A stretch of DNA of 64,000 bases, from NCBI GenBank assembly GCA_015680685.1, contig MNCI01025188.1, positions 200,820 to 264,819 of the forward strand, read 5' to 3'. How positions within the stretch are numbered: position 1 is the first letter of the stretch; each line of letters starts with the position of its first letter. Under the pieces are notes generated by a model. It was not told where the DNA came from. It searched no databases and saw nothing but the letters and a program-made list of their open reading frames with translations. This document shows positions 44,487 through 55,619 of the stretch, piece after piece. The position numbers and the translations under genes are program-made. The DNA comes from Gnetum montanum. Its lineage: Eukaryota; Streptophyta; Gnetopsida; Gnetales; Gnetaceae.

Positions 44487-45051
44487 TAACCATTCCTACT
44501 TCTCAGACACATCGTGAACTTTGTGTAAACACTGCTAGGTTGTGAAACACTAATCATTTTTGAGCTACCAAGTGTTACACATATGTTTGAAGGGGTTGTG
44601 CTTGTGTATCTTAATGAGTTTCTTGATTAATCAAAATTAATTACTATATAAATAGTATTTATGTAAATTTCATGAAATATAAATTCATAAGGGAGAAAGT
44701 CTCAAATGCTATAAGGAATGAATCAAAGAGTTCATCCTTATAACCAACACAATGGTGTGTTGAGGTACATCAATACTTGAATAAAGATTCTTTCACACTT
44801 AAACCTCCTACTGTGGGCACTTAGAAAATATTTGAACTCTCAAATGGACAAACTGCAAGAGTTTTGCTACTTAACTACCAAAAACCACTCTCAATCGTGT
44901 GCCTAGGGGATATATTTATAGACTCGGGAGTAACCCTATGATATCAAATGTACAATATGGCATCTTCAGCCATGATATTGCATACCCAATATTGTGTACC
45001 TAATATCATGGCCACCCCAATATTGGAGCATATGAAAAACATGATTTATCA
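44482..45051 (-). repeat. A2 3' LTR, right part
   Basis: Continues the A1-type LTR (compare 6727-7300), with TATA box TATAAATATA at 44911-44920 and GATATT-type words at 44938-45005. It ends TTATCA next to the polypurine tract. Confidence 0.9.
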
Positions 45052-45062
45052 TACCCCCATGA
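45052..45062 (-). promoter_or_regulatory. A2 polypurine tract
   Basis: Minus-strand TCATGGGGGTA directly before the LTR, as in B. Confidence 0.8.
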
Positions 45063-45135
45063 CTAAATGAAAGCTCATCCTCAAGTACAGAAGAAGAGGA
45101 ACAAGTATTTTACAAATATATTAGGGGGTGTGGAC

Positions 45136-45474
45136 TTATTCAACTAACATGCAGAGTGACACAGAGAAAATAGAAAAATACAAAAGTGCCCAAGCATACA
45201 ACATTACAATTATGTACAAAATTGGGTTTTCATGACAACAATAAGGAACACCCATGAATCCAAAGGACATCCAACCTCTCTTGGTAATAGAAGAATGAGG
45301 GAGAGGTAGAAGAGATCTAGTGGTCATGAACAATCTCCTACGAGTGATATGATTGCATCCTCCTTGGTGAAGATAATCCCACTTCCAGCCCATGCTTCCC
45401 ACTATAATCACAACAAAACCAAGGACTAGTATATATAGTGTAATAGATAACAGCTGAATAACTTGTCTCATCAA
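45136..45474 (-). CDS. 112-residue ORF with two hydrophobic segments, env position
   Basis: Open minus-strand ORF directly inside the 3' LTR of A2. It begins MMRQVIQLLSITLYILVLGF and has a second hydrophobic stretch near the end (PILYIIVMLYAWALLYFSIF) separated by a basic, glycine-containing loop. Placement after integrase matches that of env-like genes in some Athila elements. There is no recognisable envelope motif and B is not open in the same frame, so it may be chance. Function unknown. Confidence 0.3.
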   Translation of the reverse strand: MMRQVIQLLSITLYILVLGFVVIIVGSMGWKWDYLHQGGCNHITRRRLFMTTRSLLPLPHSSITKRGWMSFGFMGVPYCCHENPILYIIVMLYAWALLYFSIFSVSLCMLVE

Positions 45475-47100
45475 TGATTTTATGTAGCCAAGTTGTGATT
45501 GTGATAGATTGGTTGCTTGATATTATTAGTGGAAAGACTGACAAATGGGTTAAGTAAGAGAAGTGATCCATACAATTTAGGAAAATCTTAACACAAGGAA
45601 TACTGGAAAGAGGGTATTCACAACAATAAAAAAGAGTTCATTACAAATAGTTTTGAAGGTGCATACAATTGGATGACATGGATAGGGTAAATAAAAAGAA
45701 TTTGATTATAACAATGTCTAAGGATAAAGAACTTAACTCAACCAAACCTAAAGATATGCAAGTGTGTCCACCCCAAAGTAGGCACAAGCTTTTTATGCTC
45801 TTGCATAACTTCAAACCAAGTAGTCTATGGGCACCATGGATGATTAATGGTTACAAAAAGTTAAGTACAAAAACCTAGAAGTAACTGACTGAGAAACCCA
45901 ACACATCAAACTAGGACATCAAATCAAAACATGAAACTGATAGTGAGGTAAGGCATGAAAAGCATAGATGGATGATAGAGAGAATGGAATGGAGTTTCTA
46001 ATTATGGTCACATGCAATCTATTATGAAGTTTGTGAGTAAATTACTTGGTAGGATCCATCCTGAGTCCAAACCAAAACCAACCACTTTCAGTGACTTTGC
46101 ATCAACATTCTAAGGCTACTCCATCCCCTGAGACACAAGAATACTCTCACAAAATAACCACTATTTCAAATTGGAGAGAAAGTAGGAAGTGAAAAGGGCC
46201 TTAGATAAAGGAGATAAGATAAGTCTCATAACTAGTGCTTGTAGCTCTTTTATTTGGTCTAAGGGATGTGCTTTGAATTCTGATGTTTTTTTTTGAATGG
46301 GAACCACACCATGCAAAGACACACATGTTTTTCACATTTATTTTTTCCAAGGGGTGTGCTTTGAATCTCTCTCTCTCTCTCTTGATGAGGACCACACCAT
46401 GGAAGGACTTATTCAAATTCTCATTGTGAACTGATGCAGAAGGGTGAGAAGCTTACGAGAACACTCCTGCACATAGAAAAATAGAGAAGCATGAAGAATA
46501 CTACATCCCTTTGAAGCCACACCTTGTCCAAACCTTTGACTCCTTCCCAATTCTAGAAATTACACAAGTCACCAATTTATTAAAGTTGCATTAATGAAAA
46601 AGAGACTGCACACTTCCAAAACAAAAAAAAAAAATCACAAAGTATGTGGATGGGTGGATGATGTGGACTCACTATGTGTTACATAAAAATAAATCATGTC
46701 CCAATCATTAGTAATGACATTTAGAGTCAAAAACTAGACATTAACAATTAAATTACAAATGAAACATACCACCATCAAGTAGTGCATTACCATTGTACTT
46801 ATCACCTTATTAGCAGAAAAAGTAGAGAAACACATCAAACATAAGCAAACATAATCATAAAAGAAAGTAAAAGAGTAGGCAATAAATATTGAATATATTA
46901 ATGATGGTGTAAAACAAAAACTAGGGAAAGATTAATGACATGAAAAATAAAAATATGTAAAACAAAGATGTAAAAAAAAGAAGATGAAAATAAAAAGTTG
47001 TAAAATAAAAAATGTGTGAAATAAAAAAGTCAAAAGATTGAGGAGCTACAAAAGGTGTTATTATGGATGGCCATCTCCCCCACAACTAAGTTGGAAGGGA
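45475..47100 (-). other. A2 3' non-coding region with an internal duplication
   Basis: AT-rich, stop-filled. Aligns with A1 1-750 in its right part. The phrase GTGCTTTGAATTC followed by ACCACACCATGCAAAGAC occurs at 46265-46320 and again, altered and with the CT repeat, at 46352-46408. No gene seen. Confidence 0.65.
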
Positions 47101-47123
47101 GAGATCTGAAAGATTGAGCGTAG

Positions 47124-48290
47124 CTATCCATTTGGCAAGGTGTTTGTTGAGTTGGTTGGCTTGGGCTCATGGAAAGGTTTTATATGTTGGATGTTGACTA
47201 GTTGTTTCTTGTCTGGGCTATTAAGTTTGTAGATAATCATGGTCCCAAATGGAAAAGTCTCATTAATAATGTAAGGTCCTTCCCAAAACGTTTGAAATTT
47301 GGTTCGTTGGGGTACATGTGTAGGATTCCAATAGGGAACCTTGTCTCCTGGTTGAAACTTGACTTTTCTTATTTTAAGGTTATGGCATTTCTTGTTGAAT
47401 GCCTTATGTGTTTCATTAGATGACAAGGCCATTAACTAATTTTTGTCTAGAAAGTTAAGGTTTATCAATCATTCTTTTTGTGCTAAATTTAGATTTAGGT
47501 TAAGATCATAGGCTGTAGAGAGTGTATGGAGCTCAGATTGGATGGGTAATGTTGGTAGTTTTTCATACATGAGGTCATAGGGAGAATAACCTATGGGAAG
47601 CTTCCACGTGGAGCGATAGGCCCAAAGGGAATCATTTAATTTAGTGCTCTAGTTCCTTTAGTATTTACTAATGGTACACATTAGAATTTTTGTAATCTCC
47701 CAATTACTGACCTTAACTTGACCATTGGTTTGGGGGTGATATGGTGTTATGATTTTATGCTCAATCCCCAAGCATTGCATCAGTTTCCAAAAAGTGACAC
47801 CTATAAAATGAGTTTCATTATCAAAAATTAATGCACAAGCTATACCGAACCTATTTATGATGTTTTGTTGTACAAACCAAGCAACAATGATGGATGTACA
47901 ATCAATGATGGCTGCTGCTTCTACCCACTTGGTACAATAGTTAACTATGACTATTATATATGTCTTTCCATTTGATAAAGTTGTGATGGAACCCATAAAG
48001 TCAATGCCTCAAATATTGAATGACTCAAGAGGTTGAATCCATTGTTGTGGCCTCTTCATTCAAGCTATCATTCCACCATCCCTCTAGTAATGATCATCAA
48101 TATAGATGAATTGGTGTGCATCCCTAAATATTATTGGCCAATAATATCCTACCATGAGGATTTTTATGGTCATGCATCTTCCAACATAATGGCCCCCACA
48201 AGGACCTTCATGAGCATCCTGGAGAACGTGCAGTTGATCCATATCAGGAACACACTAATGTACCAGGCCATCAAGATAGACTTTGTAAAG
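47124..48290 (-). pseudogene. pol: A2 integrase
   Basis: Zinc-finger region with HEGPCGGHY near 48190-48225. The core is open at 47658-47996: GSITTLSNGKTYIIVIVNY, ALIFDNETHF with the second Asp, and IITPYHPQTNGQVKVSN. Where A1 and B keep Glu after NGQ-x, A2 has Lys (codon at 47712-47714), so the catalytic Glu is lost. The C-terminal domain is open at 47124-47432, with FQPGDKVPYWNP and FWEGPYIINETFPFGT, ending VNIQHIKPFHEPKP. Confidence 0.9.
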
Positions 48291-48359
48291 GTTTCCATTA
48301 ATCTCCACAAAATGCTTGACCCAGTGAAGGAACTATTGTTTCTTTCTAGTGTCTAGCCC

Positions 48360-49888
48360 TTATGGTAGTTCTTGCTTGAGTAGATAAGTGAGGATGGTAT
48401 CATACCATTTTGGTTCATTGGGCATTTGTGCATTAATAGCCCTTGCAAGGAGAGATTTGTTAGGGAATTGATTAGATAAAAGACTCTCTTTCTCCTTGTC
48501 ATCCCATCTTAGTCGTGATAAGTGATCCACAACCACATTCTCCACACCCTTTCAATCTACCATTGTGAGATCGAACTCCTACAAAATCACAAGTGATCAT
48601 ATGACATGAGGTCTCATCATTGGTTTATTCATTAGAAATTGGATGGCGCTATGATCTGTGTGCATGAATAGTTTGTAGCCAAGCACATAGTGCCTGAACT
48701 TCTCTAAGGTGAACACCACTACCATCAACTCCTTTTCTATGGTGGTGTAGTTTAGTTGTGCACCTGCAATGCTCTGGCTTGCATAGTGACTGTAATATGG
48801 ATGTTTTTGATCATCCATATAAATAAGCACTGCACCCAAAGCATAATTCGATGCATTGGTCACCACATGAAATGATCTAGACCAATTAGGTTCTTGTAGA
48901 ATGGAGGTTTCAACAAGCTTTTATTTCTATTGTTGAAATGTTGTTTTACATGTAGAGGTCCAAATGAATGATGCATCCTTCTTTGTCAATTCTACCAATG
49001 GCTTGGAAATTTTGGAAAATTCTTAATGAAGCATCGGTAGTAGCTAGTATGATCAAGGAATGATCGTACTTCTTTGAATGTTTCAGCTTGGTGGATTATT
49101 CCTTAGATAACCCTTCTTTGAATGTTTCAATTCCTACCTTAAGATACGATGCCCCAGGAATTTTCCCTCTTGGGCCATAAGATGGCTCTTTTGCCAATTG
49201 AGCTGGAGGTTTGTTTTAACACATCTCTTTAACACCTGCTTAGGACAATCCAAGGCTTACTTGAATGTAGCTTCATAGGTAGAAAAAACATCCATAAAAA
49301 CTTCTACCCTGCTACCGATCTGTTGTTGGAAAATGCTAAGAACTAATCGTTGAAATGTGCTTGGGGCATTACATAGACCAAATGGCATCTGCAAATAAGT
49401 AAAAGTCCCTCAAGGACTTGTGAAAGTTATCTTTTCCTAGTCCTTTGGTGCAATCCATATTTGGTTATAACCACTATAACCATCTAGAAAGCTATAATAA
49501 CCATGCTCAGAAATGGTGTCTAGCACTTGGTCAACAAAAGGTAATGGAAAATGTTTTTTAAATGTTTCCATGTTGAGCAATTGAAAATCAATGCACACTT
49601 GCTATTTGCCTCCTTTCTTGGGTACAATCATGAGTGTACTAACCCACTCACTATCTACGACAGGGTAGATGAATCCTACCTTGAGGATTTGTTTAATATC
49701 CTTTTTGACAATCTACTTTAACTTGAGATTCAAAAATTTCTATAGCTATTATTTTAGCTTGACATTGGCATCGGTGTATATTCGGTGCTAGCATATTCTT
49801 GGATCGATTCCAATGAGTTTGGAATATGACTAGGCAAAGGATGTTGACCAATTTTCCACAAATTTATAAACTTTTTTCTTTTGTTCTG
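48360..49888 (-). pseudogene. pol: A2 RNase H and reverse transcriptase
   Basis: RNase H blocks are open at 48597-48866, with VTNASNYALGAVLIYMDDQK, YTTIEKELMVVVFTLEKFRH and HTDHSAIQFLMNKP; 48360-48545 continues with NVVVDHLSRLRWD. The RT catalytic box near 49284-49297 reads FMDVF where FMDDF is expected, so the second aspartate is lost. The N-terminal RT side is cut at about 49888, where the sequence jumps into gag. Confidence 0.9.
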
Positions 49889-50619
49889 CAATATGGATTC
49901 AAGAGGGATTTTGATTTGAAGCAGACTCAGATAAAGATGAAATAGAAGAGGATGGAGGAGTAGGGTTACCAACCATCAATGTCTCTGAGGCCTTTGGTGG
50001 ACTGCAAGGTTAGGAGAAGGGTCTTTTCTTTGTTCATGGTTCCAACCTACTTGATGGGTTACCCAATTTTAGATTAACTACCCTCGTAGCATTCCTTTGT
50101 TGTGGTTGTGCATGCAATTCACCTTGCATGGACAGAGTAGGTGGTAGTTGTGCAAGAGATGGAGGAGTAGGTGTAGGAATAGAAGGTGCATGAGGATAGT
50201 AGATGGCATCCCTCCTTGGATAGGGTGATTAGTATGTTCCAGGAGGGTAGTGGTGAGGTTGGTAAGTGGCAACATGACTAGAGGAGTTCTGTGGAGATGA
50301 TGGTTGTTGAACATAGTAACCATAGGGATCTATTTGCTAGTAAGGGTATTGCTATCTTAGAGGTGAAAATGCCCATGATTGTGGTTACTGCCACTACTAG
50401 TATAATTCATAAGGTTGTAGTAGAGTTCCACTTGGATAGTATTACTGTGGTTGGTGGAACTATCGAGATTTGACTTGTGGATAAGGTAATCTTTTGGGAA
50501 TTTTCCTTTGTGAAAGTCATGGATGTAAGGCATATATCTTAGATTCCTACAAGTGTGACACAACTAGATAACATCACTTAGGATATTCATACAGGTAAAT
50601 GTTACACCTACCATCATCA
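49889..50619 (-). pseudogene. gag: A2 gag 3' fragment
   Basis: Homologous to A1 3820-4540: low-complexity Pro/Gln/His-rich linker upstream of protease (50078-50323) and the region just after the zinc knuckle (50357-50563, with IRYMP and KGKFPKDYLI-like words). It is joined directly to RT because protease is deleted, and it ends at the A2/C junction. Confidence 0.75.
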
Positions 50620-50628
50620 AGAGCAGAT

Positions 50629-51340
50629 GTGAGCATCCCTAAAGATTATTTTCCAATAGTACCCTACCATTAGGATTTTAATGATCATGCATCTCTTAGC
50701 ATAGTGTCTTTCACAAAGACCTTCATGAGCATCTTGTAGAGTGTGCAGTTAAAAAATATTAGGGATACACTAATGAACCATGCCATTGGTGCACATCTTA
50801 TAGAGGTTTCCGTTAATCTCCATAAAGATTTTTTCCTAGTGAAGAAATTGCTATTTCTTTTGGTGGTCCAACCCTTGTGGCATCTCTTGAGTGAGAAGAT
50901 AGGTGAGAATGCCATCATACCATTTTGTCTTATTGGGCATTTGTTTAGTTATAGCCTTAGAAAAGAGAAGTTCATTAGGAAACATATCAGATAGTGGATC
51001 TTTTTCCTCTTTGCCATTCCATCGTAATCAAGACAAGTGATCAGTGACCACATTCTTAGTGTCCTTTCAATCTACCATTGTAAGATTGAATTCCTACAAG
51101 ATCACCAGCCACCGTATGACACAGGGGCTTAATGTTGGCTTGTTCATTAGGAAGTCGATAGCACTATGGTCTGTGTGCACAAATACCTTGTATCCAAGCA
51201 CATAATTCTTGAACTTCTCTAAAGTAAACACCACTACCATCAACTCTTTTTCTATGATGGTGTAGTTTAATTGTGCACCCACAATGCTTCAACTAGCGTA
51301 GTGGATGTAGAATGGATATTTCTTATCATCTAACTACATC
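50629..51340 (-). pseudogene. pol: Element C RNase H and integrase zinc-finger stub
   Basis: RNase H is open at 51094-51282: AQLNYTIIEKELMVVVFTLE, HTDHSAIDFLMNKP. It continues past stops to the integrase N-terminus near 50640-50740 (DAHEGLCERHYAKRC, VGYYWKIIFRDAH), where it ends. No integrase core follows. Confidence 0.85.
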
Positions 51341-52540
51341 AACACAACTTCCAAGGCATAATTTCATGCATCCATCATAATATGAAATGGCCTAGACTAG
51401 TTAGGTGCTTGTAGAATTGGAGTTCTTACAAGTTTCTCTTTTAGTTCCTGGAATGCTTGTTCACATTCTACATTCTAGATAAAGGGAGCATCTTTCTTTG
51501 TTAGCTCCAAAAATGGTTTTGTGATCTTAGAAAAATTCTCTATGAATTGTTGGTAGTAGCCAATATGTTCAAGGAATAATCAAACATCTTTGATAGTTTC
51601 TGGTTGGCAGGTTATTCCTTGGATTACCCTTATTTTTAGGGTCTATCTCAATTCCTTCTTGTGATATTCTATGCCCCAATACAATGCCCTACTAGACCAT
51701 TAAGTGACTTTTCTACCAATTAGGCTGCAAGTTGGTTTCAACATATCATTTTATCACTTGATCAAGGTAGTCTAGGGCTTGTTCAAATGTAGCTTCATAA
51801 GTGGAGAAGTCATATGTGAAGACTTCCACACCACTGCCAATCTACTATTAAAAAATGCTCAGAACCAAGCATTGAAATGTGATAGGAGCATTTCATAGAC
51901 CAAATGGCATCTTGTGATATGAAAAAGTACCCCCAAGGACTCATGAATGTTGTCTTTGCTTATTATTATAGTGCAATTTGAAATTGGTTATAGCCACTAT
52001 AACCATCTAGAAAATTATAGTAGTAATGACCAGATATTTTGTTGAGCACCTGGTTAACAAATGACAATGAAAAATGATCTTTGAATGTTGCCATATTCAA
52101 CAACTAAAAATTGATGCAAACCCATCACTTGCCACCTTTATTTGGCACAATTATGGATGGACTAATCCACTCACTATCCACAATGGAATAAATGAACCCC
52201 ACCTTGAGGAGTTGTTCGATTTTCTCCTTGATAATGTAATTCAATTTGGGATTCAATCATCTCTATGGCTGTCTTTTTGGCTTCATGGTCAAATTAGTGT
52301 AGATACAATGCTAGCATACCCTAGGATCAATCCCTGTAATTTTGATATATGACCAAGAAAAAGCTACTAATCATTCTTCAACTACCTTCAATAACATCTT
52401 TTTTTTGTTCTAGGGCAAGATTTTCATTAATTATAACTAGCTTCCCATTTTTCAAAAATACATATTTCATTCTGACTAGTAGCATTTTTAGTTCAAGGGA
52501 CTATTACTTGAAAGTTTCAAGAATCTCCAACTCTCCCTAG
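51341..52540 (-). pseudogene. pol: Element C reverse transcriptase
   Basis: Aligned along its length with RT of A1 and B. The catalytic box near 51806-51822 reads VEVFTYDFSTYE, where B has VEVFMDDFSTYG, so Met and the first Asp are changed. The N-terminal part near 52300-52540 shows FFKNTYFIL-type shadows of the same linker seen in A1 (2940-3010). Many stops. Confidence 0.83.
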
Positions 52541-52739
52541 TGAGTATCATCATTTGTATCATTAGAGAGTTGGCAATGAACTTGCTCAAGTTCATCCATG
52601 CTCATGACATATGCGCATGTCAGGCTCATAGTCATTTCCATGCAAAGTGTGCTACTTTTAGAATCAATGATCAGCCATTGGGTACCCTCCTATTTTGTGG
52701 GTGTTGCGTATAGACACCTTTGAATTTTTTCTTTTGGCA

Positions 52740-53260
52740 CACATTTCTTACATGCAAAGATAGATTATTTCTTTATGACCTAAATTTTCTACACACAATT
52801 GCACCCTATATCACTGTATGAAATGCATGGAACTCTCTTCTTCTTGATTTTTCCAAATGCATTTTCTTTAAATGTTTCCAGGAAAAGGTCTTTGATGTTC
52901 ATTCTCGCATCAATGGTGCTCAACCATGCCCTTCCCATCATGATTGGAAAATTCCCTTTGTAGTTCTCCACTTTGATTACTAGGAAATCAACAAGCTAAG
53001 ACCACCCATAAACAATGGTCATGATGTCTTCCACCAATTTCAATGGAACAATGATGGACTAGTCTGCCAATTCTAATCTAATGTTGCTTATCTTGAGAGG
53101 AGTTAGGTTCCATGTAGTGTACATCTCATGGAAAATTAAATTCACATCAAAACATGAATTAAAAAGAGCCTTTCACAATTCATTTCCACCAATCTACAAA
53201 TAAATCAGAGGACTTCCAGGATTGGCTATTTTCCTAGGAAGGTTTCTAGCATGGATCCAA
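52740..53260 (-). pseudogene. pol: Element C protease
   Basis: C-terminal block open at 52789-52971: FPIMMGRAWLSTIDARMNIK followed by LFLETFKENAFGKIKKK, matching A1 3311-3592. The active-site region near 53140-53160 is decayed and I cannot read the DLG loop. Confidence 0.78.
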
Positions 53261-54238
53261 TCATATACGATATGAGTAAGCATGACAGTATGGACCCTAG
53301 GCAGGTTTTGATTTGAAAGGGACTCAAAGGTATTTGGTAAAATAGAAGTTGTAGGAGAAGGTTATCAACTACAATTGTGTGTGAAGGCTTATGTGGACTA
53401 TGAGATTGAAAGAAAGGTATTTTCTTTGATTGAGTATTTGACCCATCTGACTCATGAACTAGTTGTAAGTTAATAGCCCTAGTAGCATTGCGTTGTTGTG
53501 ATTGAGCTAGTAATTCATCCTACATAGATGGAGTGGTTGGTAGTTGTGCAAGTCAAGGAGTAACATGTGCAAGGACAGGAGGAGGATAAGGGTAAGAGGT
53601 GGAATTCCTTATTTCATGTGGAGAATGGGCTCAATAATAATAAGAAGGATGCTAATGAGGCTAGAAAGTAGATATGTAACTAGAGGAGTCACATGGAGAC
53701 AAGGGTGGCTAAACATAGTAACCATATGGATCATGCTACCAATAAGGGTATTGCTATCTTGGTCGTGCCAATGCCCATGATTGTGGTTGCTGCCACTATT
53801 GATATTGCTCATATGGTTGCGGTGGAGCTTCACTTGGATAATATTGTTGTTGTTGGTAGAACTGCCTTGAGGATAAGGTAATCTTCTAGATGTCTACCTT
53901 TCTATTAGTCATGGATTTAAAGCATACACCCTAGACTCCTATAGATGTAACACAATAGGGCAACATCCCTTAGAATGTTCATATTAATAGACATCACACT
54001 CACAATCATCATCTAATTCACTATCCACAACTTCTTCTATTGTAGCAATCTTTCCTTTACCTTTGTGATAGGCATGTTTAACTTCTTTGCACCTCTTACA
54101 CTTATGANGGTGACCATAAATATATGAAGCCCCTACATGAAGTTGGTCACTTCAATTTTCTTCAATATATATCTCATTAGTTCTCCAATAAATTTTCTCT
54201 TCATATAATGCACTATCGCTTCCATGTGAAAGAGACAT
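53261..54238 (-). pseudogene. gag: Element C gag with internal deletion
   Basis: Start ATG at 54238 (MSLSHGSDSALYEEK). After about 30 codons the sequence jumps to the region just before the zinc knuckle (HKCKRCKEVKHAYHKGKGK near 54050-54110), so the N-terminal half and capsid core are missing. Zinc knuckle YEHSKGCC near 53950-53985. A single N lies at 54109, next to the jump, so assembly error is possible. Confidence 0.78.
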
Positions 54239-54344
54239 TGTTGTTAGTTTATGATGTATGTGACTTAATATTTTCTAAAAGATAAATCGTTAATGCATTT
54301 ACAATGATTGTGTATAATATAACTAATTTAGATAACTAGTACCA

Positions 54345-54362
54345 TCCTTGGAAATAGTGCTA
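54345..54362 (-). promoter_or_regulatory. Element C primer-binding site, decayed
   Basis: Minus-strand TAGCACTATTTCCAAGGA, 11 of 18 positions matching the tRNA-Asp complement. Position next to the LTR supports the call. Confidence 0.65.
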
Positions 54363-54363
54363 A

Positions 54364-55246
54364 TGATGAGCAATGAGGTACCCCTTATGTCCAACCATAT
54401 GAATCACAAGTGTTCACATAGGATTCAGTCAAATTCCATGGATGGGACTAGTTGTGGTATCTAAATTGTTCTATCTTAATCATAGTTCATTGTCTTCCCA
54501 CTTAGACTAATGGTAGATTTGTCATGTATGATTTAGTCCAAAGTCACACATATGATTCTTGATGTTGTTTAATCCTTATGCTACTCCTAATGATAATAAA
54601 AAACTTAATTATTTAATCTAATTAACAATATGAAGTAAAGTCTAAACTAGCCTATGTGTGATGAGTATCTATTCCTAACCTTTCGTACATGCCTTGGACT
54701 TCACATAACTACTACTAGGATGATCAAGCATACCATTACTAGGTGTACCAAATAATAACACTACTAGGTTACCAAGTAATTACACTTAAGCACTCACAAT
54801 TAGTCGTACTCATTCCACTTAATGATGGAAAACAATATAAAGAGTAATAAATGATAAACATTAACTAAGGAAAAATAGTAAGCATTTAAGTAATTAAAAA
54901 TAATAATAAAGCAAAGTGGATGTTGTAATGATGTAAGTAATCCCGATCTTTATTTCCAAACATGTAACATATCCAAGTATGTCACACTTCAATAAGGATG
55001 TCATATAATTACTTAACATCACATTGTAGGCATGCACTAGAAACAAACTAATAAAACTTCTCTATGTCTACTTCTAAACTCTATTGAAATCTATATGTGA
55101 ACCATGCATCCAAATGTTGTATTTATAGGCTAACATAAATGGGATGATATCATATCCCTAACATTGAAGGTTGTGCCCAAATATAAAATACCTGATAATG
55201 CAACTCTAATATTGAATATCAGATCCCTACAAAACATGACTCATCA
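54364..55246 (-). repeat. Element C 5' LTR
   Basis: 883 bp from TGATGAG to CTCATCA, a perfect 7-bp terminal inverted repeat. TATA box TATAAATAC at 55119-55127 (minus). GATATC-type words at 55145-55228. The right edge abuts an inverted LTR fragment. Confidence 0.87.
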
Positions 55247-55432
55247 ATATGCCTTACTAAGAGTTAAACCATACAATTGAACTTTAGTAACTCAAAGTGG
55301 GAAGACAATGATCTCAAAATTAACATCAATTACTACCATAATTACATTGTCCATCCATGGATTATGATCTAGTCATGCACAGATACTCGTGACTTGTATG
55401 GTAGGGTGTTGGGATATCTTCACTGCCCATCA
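55247..55432 (+). repeat. Partial 5' LTR of an inverted Athila-like element
   Basis: Ends GGATATCTTCACTGCCCATCA, the mirror orientation of the other LTRs, directly before a primer site. Only the last 186 bases remain; the rest was probably lost where C joined. Confidence 0.75.
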
Positions 55433-55433
55433 T

Positions 55434-55451
55434 TGGTGCCATTTCCGAGGA
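55434..55451 (+). promoter_or_regulatory. Primer-binding site of the inverted element
   Basis: TGGTGCCATTTCCGAGGA, 14 of 18 positions matching the tRNA-Asp 3' complement, one base after the LTR end. Confidence 0.87.
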
Positions 55452-55619
55452 TGTGTCAATGTGTGCTGAGTAGTTGATTTTATAAAGTTCATTGTATCAA
55501 GAACCACAAAGTGTATTCTTACACTTTTAATAAATTTTAACACACACATAACTAAGCATCAAATATACAATATGGTTTCAACACTTAAAGAGAAATCATC
55601 ACCTACCAAAGAGTTATAA

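Larger units (their letters stand above)
34326..50619 (-). mobile_element. Athila-like element A2, interrupted by B and truncated in gag
   Basis: Minus-strand element whose 3' LTR (34326-34623 plus 44482-45051) holds nested element B. Its body runs from the polypurine tract at 45052 through integrase, RNase H, RT and part of gag. It lacks protease (deletion near 49888) and its 5' half (junction with C near 50620). Closest relative in the window is A1. Confidence 0.87.
50629..55246 (-). mobile_element. Truncated Athila-like element C
   Basis: Minus-strand element with 5' LTR (54364-55246), primer site, shortened gag, protease, RT, RNase H and the first part of integrase. It stops inside the integrase zinc finger, where it is fused to A2 gag. 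Its 3' LTR is absent. Its LTR is related to those of A1 and B but distinct, so A2 and C are not halves of one element. Confidence 0.85.

Noticed and set aside
34326-55246. A2 and C as one element
   Set aside because: LTR sequences at 34326 and 54364 differ clearly and the body holds two RT/RNase H sets, so two elements are fused.
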